From positions 1-7,138 of the forward strand of contig CAMZBG010000042.1 of NCBI GenBank assembly GCA_947304495.1: DNA of 7,138 nucleotides, written 5' to 3'. A model generated the notes under the pieces. That model ran no database searches, was not told the DNA's origin, and was given only the letters and a program-made list of their open reading frames with translations. Numbering within the stretch: position 1 is the first letter of the stretch; the number at the start of each line of letters is the position of its first letter. The translations under genes were made by a program, and so were the position numbers. The DNA is from an uncultured Clostridia bacterium (GTDB lineage Bacteria; Bacillota_I; Bacilli_A; RF39; UBA660). Below, in pieces: positions 6,106 to 7,138 of this stretch.

Positions 6106-7138
6106 TTACGTAAATTTCCTTTTCTTCTCCAAATAATTAACTAATAACATAAATACTAATCCCAAATAAGAAAAAAACACTGACATTAATCTATATTTAA
6201 TATCATAATTAATAGTAATACTATGTTTCCCCTTAGTTATCGGCACACCAATATAGTCAACATTAACTTTTTCATATTTAACTATCTCCCCATCTATTCT
6301 TATTTCATAACCATGATTATATGGAATATTAATAACAAAGTAACCATCTCCAGCCACTTGAATATCACCAGATATTCTCCCATTATCATTTTTTACAAAG
6401 AATTCATCTAAACTCATCTTATTATTTAAAATTCTTCCATAATCTAGACTATATATCTTTATATTCTTTATTTTATAATTCCCTTCACTAATATTAATAA
6501 CCAACTCTTTTAGGTTATTATCACTAATAGTATAAGAATACTGTTCTTCCTTGCAATCAATATACTTAACAACATTATTAATCTTAATACTACCACCATC
6601 ACAATTATTACTACTAGCAATAAACTCTATATACATTATTTTATTCCAATCAACTTTATTTAACTTATAAACAAACTTAGTATTATTATTCACCTTTATA
6701 TCATAATGATCCACAGGTATTTTCACTTCATCCACATACGATACATATTCATTTTTACTATGAGAATCCGTAACAATCGTACTTAACATCACCTCTTGTT
6801 TAGCCAAGCCATTTAATTGTTCATAATCTTCATAACTCATAATACTATTTGTAGCATATCCCCTATATAATACATCGTCATTTTTATAAAATACCTTACC
6901 ATTTTTATCCATATTTTTCCTAAAACCAATAATATTCTTATCACTTATATTATTTCCCATTAACATCTGATATAAAGTATTATAGTCATTTACATTATAT
7001 TCAAAACTATTAATAAAATCTTTATTATACAATTCTATATCTGAAACATCATACCAAGTATAAATAAATGTAAAAGCCAAAACTATTAATAAACATTTCT
7101 TATTCTTAGTATCTTTATATAAGAACATACTAAATAAC
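6106..7138 (-). CDS. YfhO-family membrane protein, C-terminal part (cut by right window edge)
   Basis: The frame is open to the window edge (codons TTA TTT AGT precede the ATG at 7128), so that ATG is probably internal. YfhO proteins are usually over 800 residues with many N-terminal TMs, so only the C-terminal 340-odd residues are visible here. Numbering from that Met, a TM lies at about 11-26, a large extracytoplasmic domain at 27-310, a final TM at about 313-333, and a basic tail KKRKFT ends the protein. Recognisable features are YRGYATNSIMSYEDYEQL (88-105) and the C-terminal stretch DIQVAGDGYFVINIPYNHGYEIRIDG followed by TKGKHSITINYD, a pattern typical of YfhO. In Bacillus subtilis YfhO has been linked to glycosylation of lipoteichoic acid. 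That role here is inference from family membership. The extracytoplasmic part holds just two cysteines, 176 and 192. The stop is TAA, with no clear terminator behind it. Confidence 0.85.
   Translation of the reverse strand, partial: LFSMFLYKDTKNKKCLLIVLAFTFIYTWYDVSDIELYNKDFINSFEYNVNDYNTLYQMLMGNNISDKNIIGFRKNMDKNGKVFYKNDDVLYRGYATNSIMSYEDYEQLNGLAKQEVMLSTIVTDSHSKNEYVSYVDEVKIPVDHYDIKVNNNTKFVYKLNKVDWNKIMYIEFIASSNNCDGGSIKINNVVKYIDCKEEQYSYTISDNNLKELVINISEGNYKIKNIKIYSLDYGRILNNKMSLDEFFVKNDNGRISGDIQVAGDGYFVINIPYNHGYEIRIDGEIVKYEKVNVDYIGVPITKGKHSITINYDIKYRLMSVFFSYLGLVFMLLVNYLEKKRKFT

Noticed and set aside
6104..6115. 12-base perfect palindrome ATTTACGTAAAT over the YfhO stop codon, considered as a terminator
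   Set aside because: It has no loop and no following T run on the minus strand; the sequence after it is A/G-rich.
6223..6411. Plus-strand open frame of 62 codons
   Set aside because: It is antisense to the YfhO C-terminal region, with composition as expected from the shadow of an AT-rich gene.
7126..7128. ATG at 7128 as the true start of the YfhO-like gene
   Set aside because: The frame stays open to the window edge, no Shine-Dalgarno precedes it, and the domain content is only the C-terminal part of a much larger family.
1..7138. A new defence, mobile or biosynthetic system spanning the window
   Set aside because: All but one gene fit ordinary families, there are no direct-repeat arrays, transposase or integrase genes or attachment-site-like repeats, and promoters and terminators split the genes into separate units.

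Overview
The window is strongly AT-rich and every gene I can support lies on the minus strand, so the order of transcription runs from the right edge to the left. Low G+C, purine-rich Shine-Dalgarno sequences (AGGAG, AGGTG, AGGTGG), a T-box leader, short T-tailed intrinsic terminators and a YfhO-type membrane protein point to a low-GC member of the Bacillota or a close relative. The exact lineage cannot be resolved here. Tryptophan is encoded by TGG and the six visible stop codons are TAA or TAG. There is no sign of UGA reassignment.

From right to left: (1) the C-terminal part of a YfhO-family membrane protein, which continues past the right edge; (2) a probable two-gene operon of a Cof-type HAD hydrolase and a six-helix membrane protein resembling the DUF308/HdeD group, closed by a terminator; (3) a single-gene unit for a class I SAM-dependent methyltransferase of the RlmI-like (COG1092) type, whose promoter overlaps the preceding terminator and which has its own terminator; (4) a large MacB-like ABC transporter with ATPase and FtsX-type permease in one chain; (5) a 173-residue membrane protein I do not recognise; (6) a prolyl-tRNA synthetase gene (proS), cut by the left edge, preceded by a strong promoter and a complete T-box leader.

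The best supported regulatory element is the T-box. Its specifier triplet, read independently of the gene, is CCU (proline) and agrees with the ProRS downstream. The antiterminator and the competing terminator can both be drawn base by base. ProRS synthesis is therefore expected to rise when uncharged tRNA-Pro accumulates.

The genes do not form an obvious single pathway. The window reads as a row of short, separately controlled units: a tRNA-charging gene, a probable rRNA-modifying enzyme, a phosphatase-like enzyme, an exporter or envelope ABC system and envelope membrane proteins. I found no mobile element, CRISPR array, tRNA, rRNA or defence cassette, and no gene-free stretch longer than 300 bases. 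The least explained items are the unrecognised 173-residue membrane protein, the two lone cysteine pairs in extracytoplasmic domains, and several putative promoters that predict very short 5' leaders.
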